A stretch of 64,000 nt of DNA from Ectopseudomonas composti (GTDB lineage: Bacteria > Pseudomonadota > Gammaproteobacteria > Pseudomonadales > Pseudomonadaceae). Where the stretch lies: assembly GCF_900115475.1 (NCBI RefSeq), contig NZ_FOWP01000002.1, positions 496,001 to 560,000 of the forward strand, given 5' to 3'. Shown here in pieces: positions 52,457 through 59,809 of the stretch. Position numbers and translations under genes: made by a program. Below the pieces are notes generated by a model. The model was not told the origin of the DNA and searched no databases. It saw only the letters and a program-made list of their open reading frames with translations. How positions within the stretch are numbered: position 1 is the stretch's first letter; every line of letters starts with the position of its first letter.

Positions 52457-52960
52457 TTATTGGTGGGGTTTGAGGAGAAGGAGCTCGTCCTCATTGAAAA
52501 AATGCTCATCGCAGTTGTTGCCGGAACCACTGCGATCAACCACCAGGAAGTCATCCCGCTTTTCGATCGTCAGCACCGGGTGGTGCCAGACGCCGCGATG
52601 GTAATTGATGCCCTGCCTGCCATTGCTGAGGAAGGCACGGACGGACCCTGATACAGGTACATCGCCAACTGGCGCGACCACGATCAGAAAGGGGTTGCCG
52701 AGCAGCGGGATGAAAGCCTGGCTGCCCAGCGGATGGCGTTCCAGCATGCGGATGGTCAGCGGCATCTCGAGCGACTCGGCGCTGAAAATGCTGATGATCG
52801 CCTGATCCTCTGGCTGTGCGGTCTCCACGCTGGCCAGCTTGTGATAGCGGCGAGTGGAACCGTTGTTGATCATGAAGAAGTCACTGCCTTCGGTTTCGAT
52901 CACGTCACCGAAAGGGGCGAAGGCTTCTTTGCTCAGGGGCTCGATGGTCAGGCTACGCAT
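52457..52960 (-). CDS. allA: Ureidoglycolate lyase AllA
   Basis: A 167-residue cupin-fold protein: IEPLSKEAFAPFGDVIETEG at the start, MLERHPLGSQAFIPLLG, YHRGVWHHPVLTI, and DFLVVDRSG. AllA splits ureidoglycolate into glyoxylate and urea. The ATG at 52960 has AGAACAGCC before it; a longer frame to 53215 overlaps uraD and is rejected. It sits between uraD (41-bp gap) and puuD (48-bp gap). The enzyme that makes its substrate, allantoicase or allantoate/ureidoglycine enzymes, is not encoded next to it. Confidence 0.93.
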   Translation of the reverse strand: MRSLTIEPLSKEAFAPFGDVIETEGSDFFMINNGSTRRYHKLASVETAQPEDQAIISIFSAESLEMPLTIRMLERHPLGSQAFIPLLGNPFLIVVAPVGDVPVSGSVRAFLSNGRQGINYHRGVWHHPVLTIEKRDDFLVVDRSGSGNNCDEHFFNEDELLLLKPHQ

Positions 52961-53001
52961 GGCTGTTCTACTTGTTCTGTTTGATTGAAGGGGCGGCAGC
53001 G

Positions 53002-53517
53002 TTACAGCTGCTGCAGGCGGAAGAGGGCGATTTTGTTGATCTCGGCCAGGGCGGTCTGGAACTCCTGCTCCGGCGTGTTGTGAATGCGCTCTTCGAAGGC
53101 GGCCAGGATCTGATGGCGGTTGCTGCCCTTGACGGCCTTGATGAAGGGGAAGCCGAACTTGGCCTTGTAGGCATCGTTGAGTTCGGTGAAGCGTGCAAAC
53201 TCCTCGGCTGTGCATTCATGAATGCCGGCGCCGGACTGCTCGGCGGTGCTGGAGGCAGTCAGCTCGCCACGTACGGCCGCTTTGCCGGCGAGGTCCGGGT
53301 GCGCATTGATCAGCGCCAACTGAGCATCGTGACTGGCGGACAGGAGAATGTCGGCCATGCGCTGCTGCAGGCTGTCGATATCGTTCACGCTTTCGTCCAG
53401 GCCGAGGTCGTAGGCTTTCTCGGCGACCCAGGGCGAGTGCTCGTAGATATCGGCGAAGGCGGCAACGAACGCGTCGCGGCTCAACTGGGAGGGGGTTAAC
53501 GTCTGGAAACGGCTCAT
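53002..53517 (-). CDS. uraD: OHCU decarboxylase UraD
   Basis: A 171-residue helical protein: FQTLTPSQLSRDAFVAAFAD, INAHPDLAGKA with the catalytic His, EQSGAGIHECTAEEFARF, and KFGFPFIKAVKG. UraD decarboxylates 2-oxo-4-hydroxy-4-carboxy-5-ureidoimidazoline to S-allantoin. Its start overlaps the puuE stop by ATGA, so the two are translated together. Confidence 0.95.
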   Translation of the reverse strand: MSRFQTLTPSQLSRDAFVAAFADIYEHSPWVAEKAYDLGLDESVNDIDSLQQRMADILLSASHDAQLALINAHPDLAGKAAVRGELTASSTAEQSGAGIHECTAEEFARFTELNDAYKAKFGFPFIKAVKGSNRHQILAAFEERIHNTPEQEFQTALAEINKIALFRLQQL

Positions 53518-54455
53518 GGGCGGCTCTCTTGTTCGGTCACGCGGAAGGGGTGGGTGGCATGCCAGTGCTTGGCGATGTCGACGCGGCGGGCGCACCAGAC
53601 CTTGTCGTGGCTTTTCACGTAGTCGATGAAGCGCGCCAGCGAGGCCAGGCGGGCCGGGCGGCCGAGCAGACGACAGTGCATGCCGATCGACAGCATCTTC
53701 GGTGCGCCGGCTTCACCCTCGGCGTAGAGCACGTCGAAGGCATCCTTGAGGTATTCGAAGAAATCGTCACCCTTGTTGAAGCCCTGTACCTGGGTGAAGC
53801 GCATGTCGTTGGTGTCCAGGGTGTAGGGGATCACCAGGTGCGGCTTCTCTGCGGTGCTGGCCGGGTCCCAGTAGGGCAGGTCGTCGTCATAGGTGTCGGA
53901 GTCGTAGAGGAAGCCGCCTTCCTCGCGCACGATGCGTCGGGTGTTCGGGCCCAGGCGACCGGTGTACCAGCCCAGCGGGCGCTCGCCGGTCAGCTCGGTG
54001 AGGATGCGTATGGCCTCGAGCATGTGCTCGCGCTCGGTGGCTTCGTCCATGTTCTGGTAGTCGATCCAGCGATAGCCGTGGCTGCAGATCTCGTGCCCGG
54101 CAGCGACCATCTCGCGGATCGCGTCCGGGTGACGCTGGGCAGCCATGGCCACGGCGAAGATAGTCAGCGGAATATCGTGCTGCTTGAACAGGTTGAGCAA
54201 GCGCCAGACGCCGGTGCGGCTGCCATACTCGTAGAGCGACTCCATGCACAGGTTGCGCTGGCCCTGCAGCGGCTGGGCGGCGACCATCTCGGAGAGGAAG
54301 GACTCGGACTCCTTGTCCCCATGCAGAATGTTGCGCTCGCCGCCTTCTTCGTAGTTGAGCACGAAGGATAGGGCGATACGGGCATCGTTCGGCCAGTGCG
54401 GGTGGGGTGGGTTTGCGCCGTAGCCGATCAAATCGCGTGGGTAATCAGCGTTCAC
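53514..54455 (-). CDS. puuE: PuuE, cofactor-independent allantoinase
   Basis: A 313-residue polysaccharide-deacetylase-fold protein: NADYPRDLIGYGANPPHPHW at the start, LSFVLNYEEGGE, GHEICSHGYRWIDYQ, PLGWYTGRLGPNTRR, FLYDSDTYDDDLPYW. PuuE opens the allantoin ring to allantoate. The start is GTG at 54455 with AGGA eight bases upstream; an ATG-type extension to 54539 would run into the TTGTATACAA operator. First gene of puuE-uraD-allA-puuD. Confidence 0.95.
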   Translation of the reverse strand: MNADYPRDLIGYGANPPHPHWPNDARIALSFVLNYEEGGERNILHGDKESESFLSEMVAAQPLQGQRNLCMESLYEYGSRTGVWRLLNLFKQHDIPLTIFAVAMAAQRHPDAIREMVAAGHEICSHGYRWIDYQNMDEATEREHMLEAIRILTELTGERPLGWYTGRLGPNTRRIVREEGGFLYDSDTYDDDLPYWDPASTAEKPHLVIPYTLDTNDMRFTQVQGFNKGDDFFEYLKDAFDVLYAEGEAGAPKMLSIGMHCRLLGRPARLASLARFIDYVKSHDKVWCARRVDIAKHWHATHPFRVTEQESRP

Positions 54456-54529
54456 TGCAGTCTTCCTATCTGGAACGTTGCGGTCACTGCGTGCCTGGAA
54501 ATCGACGGCTACGCGACCGGGATGACTAA

Positions 54530-54539
54530 TTGTATACAA
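54530..54539. promoter_or_regulatory. TTGTATACAA palindrome upstream of puuE
   Basis: A perfect 10-bp palindrome 75 bases before the puuE GTG start. Candidate GntR operator. Confidence 0.75.
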
Positions 54540-54710
54540 AGTTAGTTGCCGTTTGTAAATCGACTTTTCATCATTTTCTTCGCTGCGCGCACCGATGGGG
54601 AAATTGCCGTATTGGTCAGTAATTCATGCTGTTTGTGGCGCGGTTGCTGGTTCGCGATGAGGCAGGTAATGAGCCTGTTTGCTGCGCAGATGGCATCGGC
54701 ATCGGATTTA

Positions 54711-54720
54711 TTGTGTACAA
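54711..54720. promoter_or_regulatory. TTGTGTACAA site upstream of hiuH
   Basis: TTGT/ACAA arms with a GT centre, inside ATTGTGTACAATT, 137 bases before hiuH. Identical in core to the site at 57339. Confidence 0.75.
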
Positions 54721-54857
54721 TTTATGAGTAAAATGTTTTATATTCGATCTGCGTGCTATCCTGCCATTGCGTCGGAGCATTGCGACGAGCCGATTTCAAC
54801 AGAGTAGAGGAGGTGTGGTGTTCGTAGGGCGCTGGGCGCCGCGAGCATCCGAAACCC

Positions 54858-55211
54858 ATGGGACGTTTGACTACACATGTACTGGATGCCGCGCACGGCT
54901 GCCCAGGGAGTGACATCAAGGTCGAGCTGTACCGCGTCGAAGGCGCGCAGCTGGAGCTGATCACCACCGTTACCACCAACCACGACGGCCGTTGCGATGC
55001 GCCGGTGCTGCAGGGCGATGATTACCGTACGGGCGTCTATCAGCTGCACTTCCACGCCGGCGACTACTACCGCGCCCGTGGCGTGAAGCTGCCGGATACG
55101 GCATTCCTCGACGTGGTCGTCCTGCGCTTCGGCATCGATGCCGGCCAGGAGCACTACCACGTACCGCTACTGATTTCGCCTTACAGCTACTCCACCTACC
55201 GTGGTAGTTGA
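54858..55211 (+). CDS. hiuH: 5-hydroxyisourate hydrolase (transthyretin-like)
   Basis: A 117-residue transthyretin-family protein: LTTHVLDAAHGCPGSDIKVE near the start with the active-site His, DGRCDAPVL with the active-site Arg, and the C-terminal signature YSTYRGS that separates HIU hydrolases from true transthyretins. It hydrolyses 5-hydroxyisourate from PuuD to OHCU, the UraD substrate. Divergent from puuE with a shared operator region. A terminator follows at 55278. Confidence 0.96.
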   Translation: MGRLTTHVLDAAHGCPGSDIKVELYRVEGAQLELITTVTTNHDGRCDAPVLQGDDYRTGVYQLHFHAGDYYRARGVKLPDTAFLDVVVLRFGIDAGQEHYHVPLLISPYSYSTYRGS

Positions 55212-55277
55212 GTGACTGGCAGGCCGGCGGCCTGCCAGACGAATGCTTGTCACCCTCAGACTCGTTTGAGTCCTTAC

Positions 55278-55303
55278 GCCCGCTCACACTGCGGGCTTTT
55301 TTT
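55278..55303 (+). terminator. Rho-independent terminator of hiuH
   Basis: GCCCGC and GCGGGC form a 6-bp stem around TCACACT, followed by TTTTTTT, 66 bases after the hiuH stop. Confidence 0.85.
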
Positions 55304-55312
55304 CGTCTGCGT

Positions 55313-55390
55313 GTAGGGTGCGCCGTGCGCGCCGGAACCCCACGTGGCACCGTGCAGCGCTTCGAAGCTGGTGCGCGCGGCGCACCCTAC
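55313..55390. repeat. REP-like inverted repeat, GTAGGGTGCGCC family
   Basis: GTAGGGTGCGCCGTGCGCGCC pairs with GGTGCGCGCGGCGCACCCTAC. An AGCCCCGATGAAATCCGGGG piece of the other family follows at about 55402-55421. Confidence 0.78.
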
Positions 55391-55469
55391 GAGCGACACG
55401 TAGCCCCGATGAAATCCGGGGCCGGCGATATGCATGCGACGAGCGCGCCTGTCGTTGCAAGTCAAACGA

Positions 55470-55492
55470 AAAACCCCGGCACAAGGCCGGGG
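55470..55492 (-). terminator. Rho-independent terminator of the purine permease gene
   Basis: CCCCGGC and GCCGGGG around a short loop, followed by a T-run in the minus direction, 27 bases past the permease stop. Confidence 0.85.
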
Positions 55493-55518
55493 CTTCGCTC
55501 AGCGCAGAGTATCTACCG

Positions 55519-56859
55519 TCAGAGGAAGGCGAACTTGGCGATGAAGATCACGCACAGCGCATACAGGCTCAGCGACACCTTGTCGCTCTGGCCGGTCAGC
55601 AGTTTCAGCGTGGCGTAGGTGAGGAAGCCCAGGGCGATGCCGTTGGCGATGGAGAAGGTCAGCGGCATCATCACAACGGTCACGATGGCCGGAATGGTGT
55701 CGGTATGATCCTTCCAGTCGATATGCGCCATGCCGCTCATCATCAGCATGGCGACGTAGATCAGCGCGCCTGCGGTGGCGTAGGCCGGAATCATGCCAGC
55801 CAGCGGGGCGAAGAACATCGCGGCGAGGAACAGGAGGCCGACGGTGATCGCGGTCAGTCCGGTACGGCCACCCGCGGCGACGCCTGCAGCGCTTTCCACG
55901 TAGCTGGTCACCGGCGGGCAGCCGACCATGGCGCCCACAACGCTCGAAGTGGAGTCGGCTTTCAGCGCCTTTGACAGGTTCTGGATCTTGCCATCCTCAT
56001 CCACCAGGTTGGCGCGGTGGGCGACGCCCATCAGGGTGCCGGCGGTGTCGAACATGTTCACGAAGAGAAACGCCAGGATCACACTGATCATCGCCACGTT
56101 GAATGCGCCGGCGATATCCATGGCCAGGAAGGTCGGGCCCAGGCTCGGTGGCATCGACACCAGGCCACCGTATTCCACCAGGCCGAGTGCCCAGCCGATG
56201 GCGGTCACGCCGAGCATGCTGAAGAGAATGGCGCCAAACACGTTGCGGTGGCTGAGCACGGCGATCATCAGGAAGCAGACGGCGGCGAGCAGCGCCGACG
56301 GGTTGCTGAACGAGCCCATGGTCAACAGGGTGGCCGGGCTGTCGACGACGATCCCGGCGGTCTTCAGGCCGATCAGGCCGAGGAACAGGCCAACCCCGGC
56401 ACCCATGGCGAAGCGCAGGCTCATCGGGATGCTGTTGAGCAGCCATTCACGGATCTTCGACAGGCTCATGATCATGAACAGCACGCCGGAGATGAACACC
56501 GCGCCCAGTGCGATCTGCCAGCTGTAGCCCATTTCACCGACGACGGTGTAGGTGAAGAACGCATTCAGGCCCATGCCTGGCGCCAGGCCGACTGGCCAAT
56601 TGGCGTACAGGCCCATCAGGAAGCAGCCCAGGGCCGCCCCGATGCAGGTGGCGACGAAGGCGGCGCCATGATCGATGCCGGCAGTGGCCATGATGTTGGG
56701 GTTGACGAAAATGATGTAGGCCATGGTGACGAAGGTCGTCAGGCCGGCCAGCAGTTCGGTCTTGATGGTGGTGCGGTGCTCGGTCAGTTTGAAGAAGCGG
56801 TCGAGCAGGCCACCCCTTGCCAGTTGATTCGCGTGTTGTTCTTGTTTGACGCTTTCCAC
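55519..56859 (-). CDS. AzgA-type adenine/guanine/hypoxanthine permease
   Basis: A 446-residue NCS2/AzgA-family protein with about 13 hydrophobic segments: GLLDRFFKLTEHRTTIKTEL near the start, TTFVTMAYIIFVNPNIMA, VGLAPGMGLNAFFTYTVV, FVNMFDTAGTLMGVA and TSYVESAAGVAAGGRTGLTA. Family members take up adenine, guanine or hypoxanthine with protons. Its upstream region holds both operator types. ATG at 56859 is preceded by GAGGAGTACCC. Confidence 0.93.
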   Translation of the reverse strand: MESVKQEQHANQLARGGLLDRFFKLTEHRTTIKTELLAGLTTFVTMAYIIFVNPNIMATAGIDHGAAFVATCIGAALGCFLMGLYANWPVGLAPGMGLNAFFTYTVVGEMGYSWQIALGAVFISGVLFMIMSLSKIREWLLNSIPMSLRFAMGAGVGLFLGLIGLKTAGIVVDSPATLLTMGSFSNPSALLAAVCFLMIAVLSHRNVFGAILFSMLGVTAIGWALGLVEYGGLVSMPPSLGPTFLAMDIAGAFNVAMISVILAFLFVNMFDTAGTLMGVAHRANLVDEDGKIQNLSKALKADSTSSVVGAMVGCPPVTSYVESAAGVAAGGRTGLTAITVGLLFLAAMFFAPLAGMIPAYATAGALIYVAMLMMSGMAHIDWKDHTDTIPAIVTVVMMPLTFSIANGIALGFLTYATLKLLTGQSDKVSLSLYALCVIFIAKFAFL

Positions 56860-56966
56860 AGCGGGTACTCCTCATCTCTCTTGTTGTGTACCACCCAGAG
56901 CGTTGCGCAAGAACAATGCTCTCTGAGGCAGGCGGTGTTGTCGGCGGTGCTTCCTGGCTAAGTTGT

Positions 56967-56980
56967 TGACCGAGCGGTCA
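56967..56980. promoter_or_regulatory. RutR-type operator upstream of the purine permease
   Basis: TTGACCGAGCGGTCAA (56966-56981): a full 8+8 inverted repeat around TGACC-N4-GGTCA, 108 bases before the permease start. The closest of the three to the E. coli RutR consensus. Confidence 0.78.
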
Positions 56981-57007
56981 AGAAGTCACTCAGGCGCGAT
57001 TATGCTG

Positions 57008-57017
57008 TTGTATACAA
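57008..57017. promoter_or_regulatory. TTGTATACAA palindrome upstream of the purine permease
   Basis: A perfect 10-bp palindrome, 149 bases before the permease and 27 bases from the RutR-type site. Confidence 0.72.
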
Positions 57018-57338
57018 AAAATGCAATTAATGTTTTTAATGTTGCATTAATCGCACCAGTCGAGCGTGCCGATAGAGAAGTGAGCGGATTTGGCGACAAT
57101 CTTTTCAGTTTTTAAAATTAAATCCTTTTAAAACAATCAGATATGATTTCACCTGGCGTGGTTGCATCTGTCTGCTGAGCATCGTTTCGGCGGCCAAAGC
57201 AAACCCTTAGCCTCTAATGAACTGAGACTGTGGCTGTATATAAGGAAAGAATTTGTTGCTCTGCGCGTGATCGCCAGTGAGGCACTGGCGGCAGTCAGCT
57301 ATGACGTCATACAACGCATGGTGTAGTGGCTGATTGAT

Positions 57339-57348
57339 TTGTGTACAA
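57339..57348. promoter_or_regulatory. TTGTGTACAA site upstream of the GntR gene
   Basis: TTGT/ACAA arms, 105 bases before the GntR start. If the GntR protein binds these sites, this one would give autocontrol. Confidence 0.72.
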
Positions 57349-57452
57349 TTGAGCCAATTTTTTTCTGATGTTTTTTCGCTCGGAGCTTGTCAGCTACCGG
57401 GTAGAACACAGTAGAGTCGCAGTGTCGCCGACTCTCATTGACGCGAGCCAGA

Positions 57453-58220
57453 ATGAACGATCAATTGCAGCCTCTCAAGAAGCAGCCGCGCGCGGGTAAA
57501 AGCAGCCGCAGCGGGACTCAGGACGATGTCGTATATGCCCATATCTTCGATGCCATTCTCGAGCAGCGTCTGGCGCCTGGCACCAAGCTGAGCGAAGAGG
57601 CGTTGGGTGAGATCTTCGGCGTCAGTCGCACCATCATTCGCCGCGCTCTGTCACGTCTGGCTCACGAGGGTGTGGTACTGCTGCGCCCGAACCGCGGTGC
57701 GGTAGTGGCCAGCCCGAGCGTCGAGGAAGCACGGCAGATTTTCTATGCGCGCCGTCTGGTCGAGCGTGCGATTACCGAGCTGGCCGTCGAGCACGCGACC
57801 GCCGAGCAACTGGCCGAGCTGCGCCAGATGGTCAAGGACGAGCAGGACAGCTTCTCGCGCGGTGACCGCGGTGCGGGCATTCGTCTGTCCGGCGAGTTCC
57901 ACCTGAAGCTGGCCGAGGCAGCACGCAATGCACCGCTGGTGAGCTTCCAGCGCAGCCTGGTATCGCAGACCTCGCTGATCATCGCCCAGTACGAAAGCGG
58001 CAGTCGCTCGCACTGCTCCTATGACGAGCACAACCAGTTGATCGACGCCATCGAGGCGCGCGATGCCGAGCGCGCAGTGCACTTGATGATGCATCACATG
58101 GATCACATCGACAGCAAACTCAACCTGGACGAGGAAAGCGCCTCGGACGATCTGCACGCGGTGTTCTCGCACCTGCTGCAAACCAAGAAGAAGCCTGGCC
58201 GCAGCGCTGCCAATCGCTGA
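57453..58220 (+). CDS. GntR-family (FadR/FCD type) regulator of purine genes
   Basis: A 255-residue protein: a basic, probably disordered tail (about 1-22, KKQPRAGKSSRSGTQ), a winged helix-turn-helix (about 25-90; ILEQRLAPGTKLSEEALGEI, GVSRTIIRRALSRLAHEGVV), and an all-helical FCD ligand domain with metal-binding His (about 100-235; GEFHLKLAEAARNAPL, DEHNQLIDAIEARDAERA, MMHHMDHI). It stands between two purine gene groups, so it is the best candidate to bind the TTGTnnACAA sites. ATG at 57453 is used; its ribosome site GCGAGCCAGA is weak. The ligand is unknown. Confidence 0.9.
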   Translation: MNDQLQPLKKQPRAGKSSRSGTQDDVVYAHIFDAILEQRLAPGTKLSEEALGEIFGVSRTIIRRALSRLAHEGVVLLRPNRGAVVASPSVEEARQIFYARRLVERAITELAVEHATAEQLAELRQMVKDEQDSFSRGDRGAGIRLSGEFHLKLAEAARNAPLVSFQRSLVSQTSLIIAQYESGSRSHCSYDEHNQLIDAIEARDAERAVHLMMHHMDHIDSKLNLDEESASDDLHAVFSHLLQTKKKPGRSAANR

Positions 58221-58239
58221 TCGACTGCGCGTAACAAGA

Positions 58240-58267
58240 AAGCCCCGATGCTCGCGCATCGGGGCTT
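58240..58267. terminator. Rho-independent terminator after the GntR gene
   Basis: AAGCCCCGATG and CATCGGGGCTT form an 11-bp stem with a six-base loop, followed by TTT. A-run on the other side allows two-way use. Confidence 0.88.
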
Positions 58268-58309
58268 TTTCGTTGTGGAGACGATGTGGCTGAGGTGAGG
58301 CGCATTTGT

Positions 58310-58380
58310 GTAGGAGCGAATTCATTCGCGATGCTGTAGAGCATTGCCTACAGCCTGATCGCGGATAAATCCGCTCCTAC
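58310..58380. repeat. REP-like inverted repeat, GTAGGAGCG family
   Basis: GTAGGAGCGAATTCATTCGCG pairs imperfectly with CGCGGATAAATCCGCTCCTAC. It separates convergent gntR and guaD, like the related copy at 16802. Confidence 0.78.
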
Positions 58381-58401
58381 GAGGCGCGCAGATCGTCGTC
58401 T

Positions 58402-59706
58402 TCAATCGCGCTGGTGCACCGACACACCCGCGGCGAAGGTTTCCTTCACCGCGCGATCATCACCAAGCATGGTCAGGGCAAACAGGCGTTCTTCCAGGCT
58501 CTTGGCCTGTTGCATGCGGTAGCTGATCAGCGGCGTGGCGTTGTAGTCCAGCACCAGGAAGTCGGCGTCCTTGCCGGGCAGGAAATTGCCTAGCTTGTCG
58601 TCCAGATACAGCGCATTGGCGCCGCCCAGGGTGGCCAGGTACAGCGACTTGAATGGGTCGAGCTTCTTGCCCTGCAGTTGCATGATCTTGTACGCCTCGT
58701 TCAGCGATTGCAGCTGGCTGAAACTGGTGCCGCCGCCGACGTCGGTGCCCAGACCGACGCGTACGCCGTGTTCTTCCAGCTTGTTCAGGTCGAACAGGCC
58801 GCTACCCAGGAACAGGTTGGAGGTTGGGCAGAAGGCGACCGCCGAGCCGGTTTCGGCCAGGCGCTTGCACTCGTCGTCGCACAAGTGCACGCCATGGGCG
58901 AACACCGCGCGTGGGCCGATCAGCTTGTGGTGGTCATAGACGTCCAGGTAGCCCTTGCGTGCCGGGAACAGCTCCTTGACCCAGGCCACTTCGGCCTTGT
59001 TCTCGGAAATATGGGTGTGCATGTACAGATCGGGGTATTCGCCGAACAGCTTGCCGGCCAGGTCCAGTTGCTCGGGGGTGCTGGTGGGGGCGAAGCGCGG
59101 GGTGACGGCGTAGTGCAGGCGGCCCTTGCCGTGCCAGCGCTCGATCAGCGCCTTGCTCTCGGCGTAGCCGGTTTCGGCGGTGTCGGTCAGGTAGTCCGGG
59201 GCGTTGCGATCCATCAGCACCTTACCGGCGATCATGCGCAGGTTGAGCTTGTCGGCCTGCTCGAAGAAGGCATCGACTGACTGCGGGTGCACGCTGCCGA
59301 ATACCAGGGCGGTGGTGGTGCCGTTGCGCAGCAGTTCCTTGAGGAAGATCGCTGCCACGTCGCTGGCGTGCGCCTTGTCTTCGAACTGTTTCTCGGTGGG
59401 GAAGGTGTAGGTGTTGAGCCAGTCCAGCAGTTGCTCGCCGTAGGAGGCGATCATGCCGGTTTGCGGGTAGTGAATGTGGGTGTCGATGAAACCGGGGGTG
59501 ATCAGCGCATCGCGATAGTGCTGAACCTCGACGCCAGCCAGCTTCGGCAGCAGTTCTGCAGCCGCGCCAACCTGGGCGACCTTGCCGTTTTCGATCAGCA
59601 GGATGCCGTCCTCGAAATACTGGTAGGACTGCTCGACGCCAACCACGGCGGGGTCGGCGATGCTGTGCAGGATGGCGGCGCGGTAGGCTTTGCGGGTGTT
59701 GCTCAT
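58402..59706 (-). CDS. guaD: Guanine deaminase
   Basis: A 434-residue amidohydrolase: metal motif GFIDTHIHYPQ (about residues 72-82), LYMHTHISENKAEVAW, VFAHGVHLCDDE and the metal Asp in VGLGTDVGGGTSFS. It turns guanine into xanthine, feeding XdhAB. It is on the same strand as xdhABC, with a repeat in the 103-bp gap to xdhC. Confidence 0.96.
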   Translation of the reverse strand: MSNTRKAYRAAILHSIADPAVVGVEQSYQYFEDGILLIENGKVAQVGAAAELLPKLAGVEVQHYRDALITPGFIDTHIHYPQTGMIASYGEQLLDWLNTYTFPTEKQFEDKAHASDVAAIFLKELLRNGTTTALVFGSVHPQSVDAFFEQADKLNLRMIAGKVLMDRNAPDYLTDTAETGYAESKALIERWHGKGRLHYAVTPRFAPTSTPEQLDLAGKLFGEYPDLYMHTHISENKAEVAWVKELFPARKGYLDVYDHHKLIGPRAVFAHGVHLCDDECKRLAETGSAVAFCPTSNLFLGSGLFDLNKLEEHGVRVGLGTDVGGGTSFSQLQSLNEAYKIMQLQGKKLDPFKSLYLATLGGANALYLDDKLGNFLPGKDADFLVLDYNATPLISYRMQQAKSLEERLFALTMLGDDRAVKETFAAGVSVHQRD

Positions 59707-59722
59707 CGTATGAATCTCATCA

Positions 59723-59794
59723 GTAGGGTGGTGCGGGGCCGCCTAGGCCGTGCGCACCAGGGAATTGGTGATTGGTGCGCGCAGCGCACCCTAC
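59723..59794. repeat. REP-like inverted repeat between guaD and xdhC
   Basis: GTAGGGTGGTGCGGGGCCGCC at one end, GGTGCGCGCAGCGCACCCTAC at the other; imperfect palindrome like the copies at 34063 and 42591. Confidence 0.72.
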
Positions 59795-59809
59795 GGGTCG
59801 CGACTCGAA

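Larger units (their letters stand above)
54456..54857. promoter_or_regulatory. Divergent control region between puuE and hiuH
   Basis: No gene is seen in these 402 bases. It holds two candidate operators, TTGTATACAA (54530) and TTGTGTACAA (54711), each at a similar distance from the gene it faces (74 and 137 bases). The part near 54721-54760 is A/T-rich (AAAATGTTTTATATTCG) and could hold the hiuH promoter. Confidence 0.6.
56860..57452. promoter_or_regulatory. Divergent control region between the purine permease and gntR
   Basis: 593 bases with no gene. It holds the RutR-type site (56967), TTGTATACAA (57008), an A/T-rich stretch (57080-57140), a perfect hairpin CGCCAGTG-AGG-CACTGGCG (57272-57290), a 12-bp palindrome TATGACGTCATA (57300-57311) and TTGTGTACAA (57339). 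The 57190-57450 half faces the regulator gene; the use of the hairpin and the 12-bp palindrome is unknown. Confidence 0.6.

Noticed and set aside
54456..54539. N-terminal extension of puuE to 54539
   Set aside because: It would place the TTGTATACAA operator in the coding region; GTG 54455 has a proper ribosome site and matches homologues.
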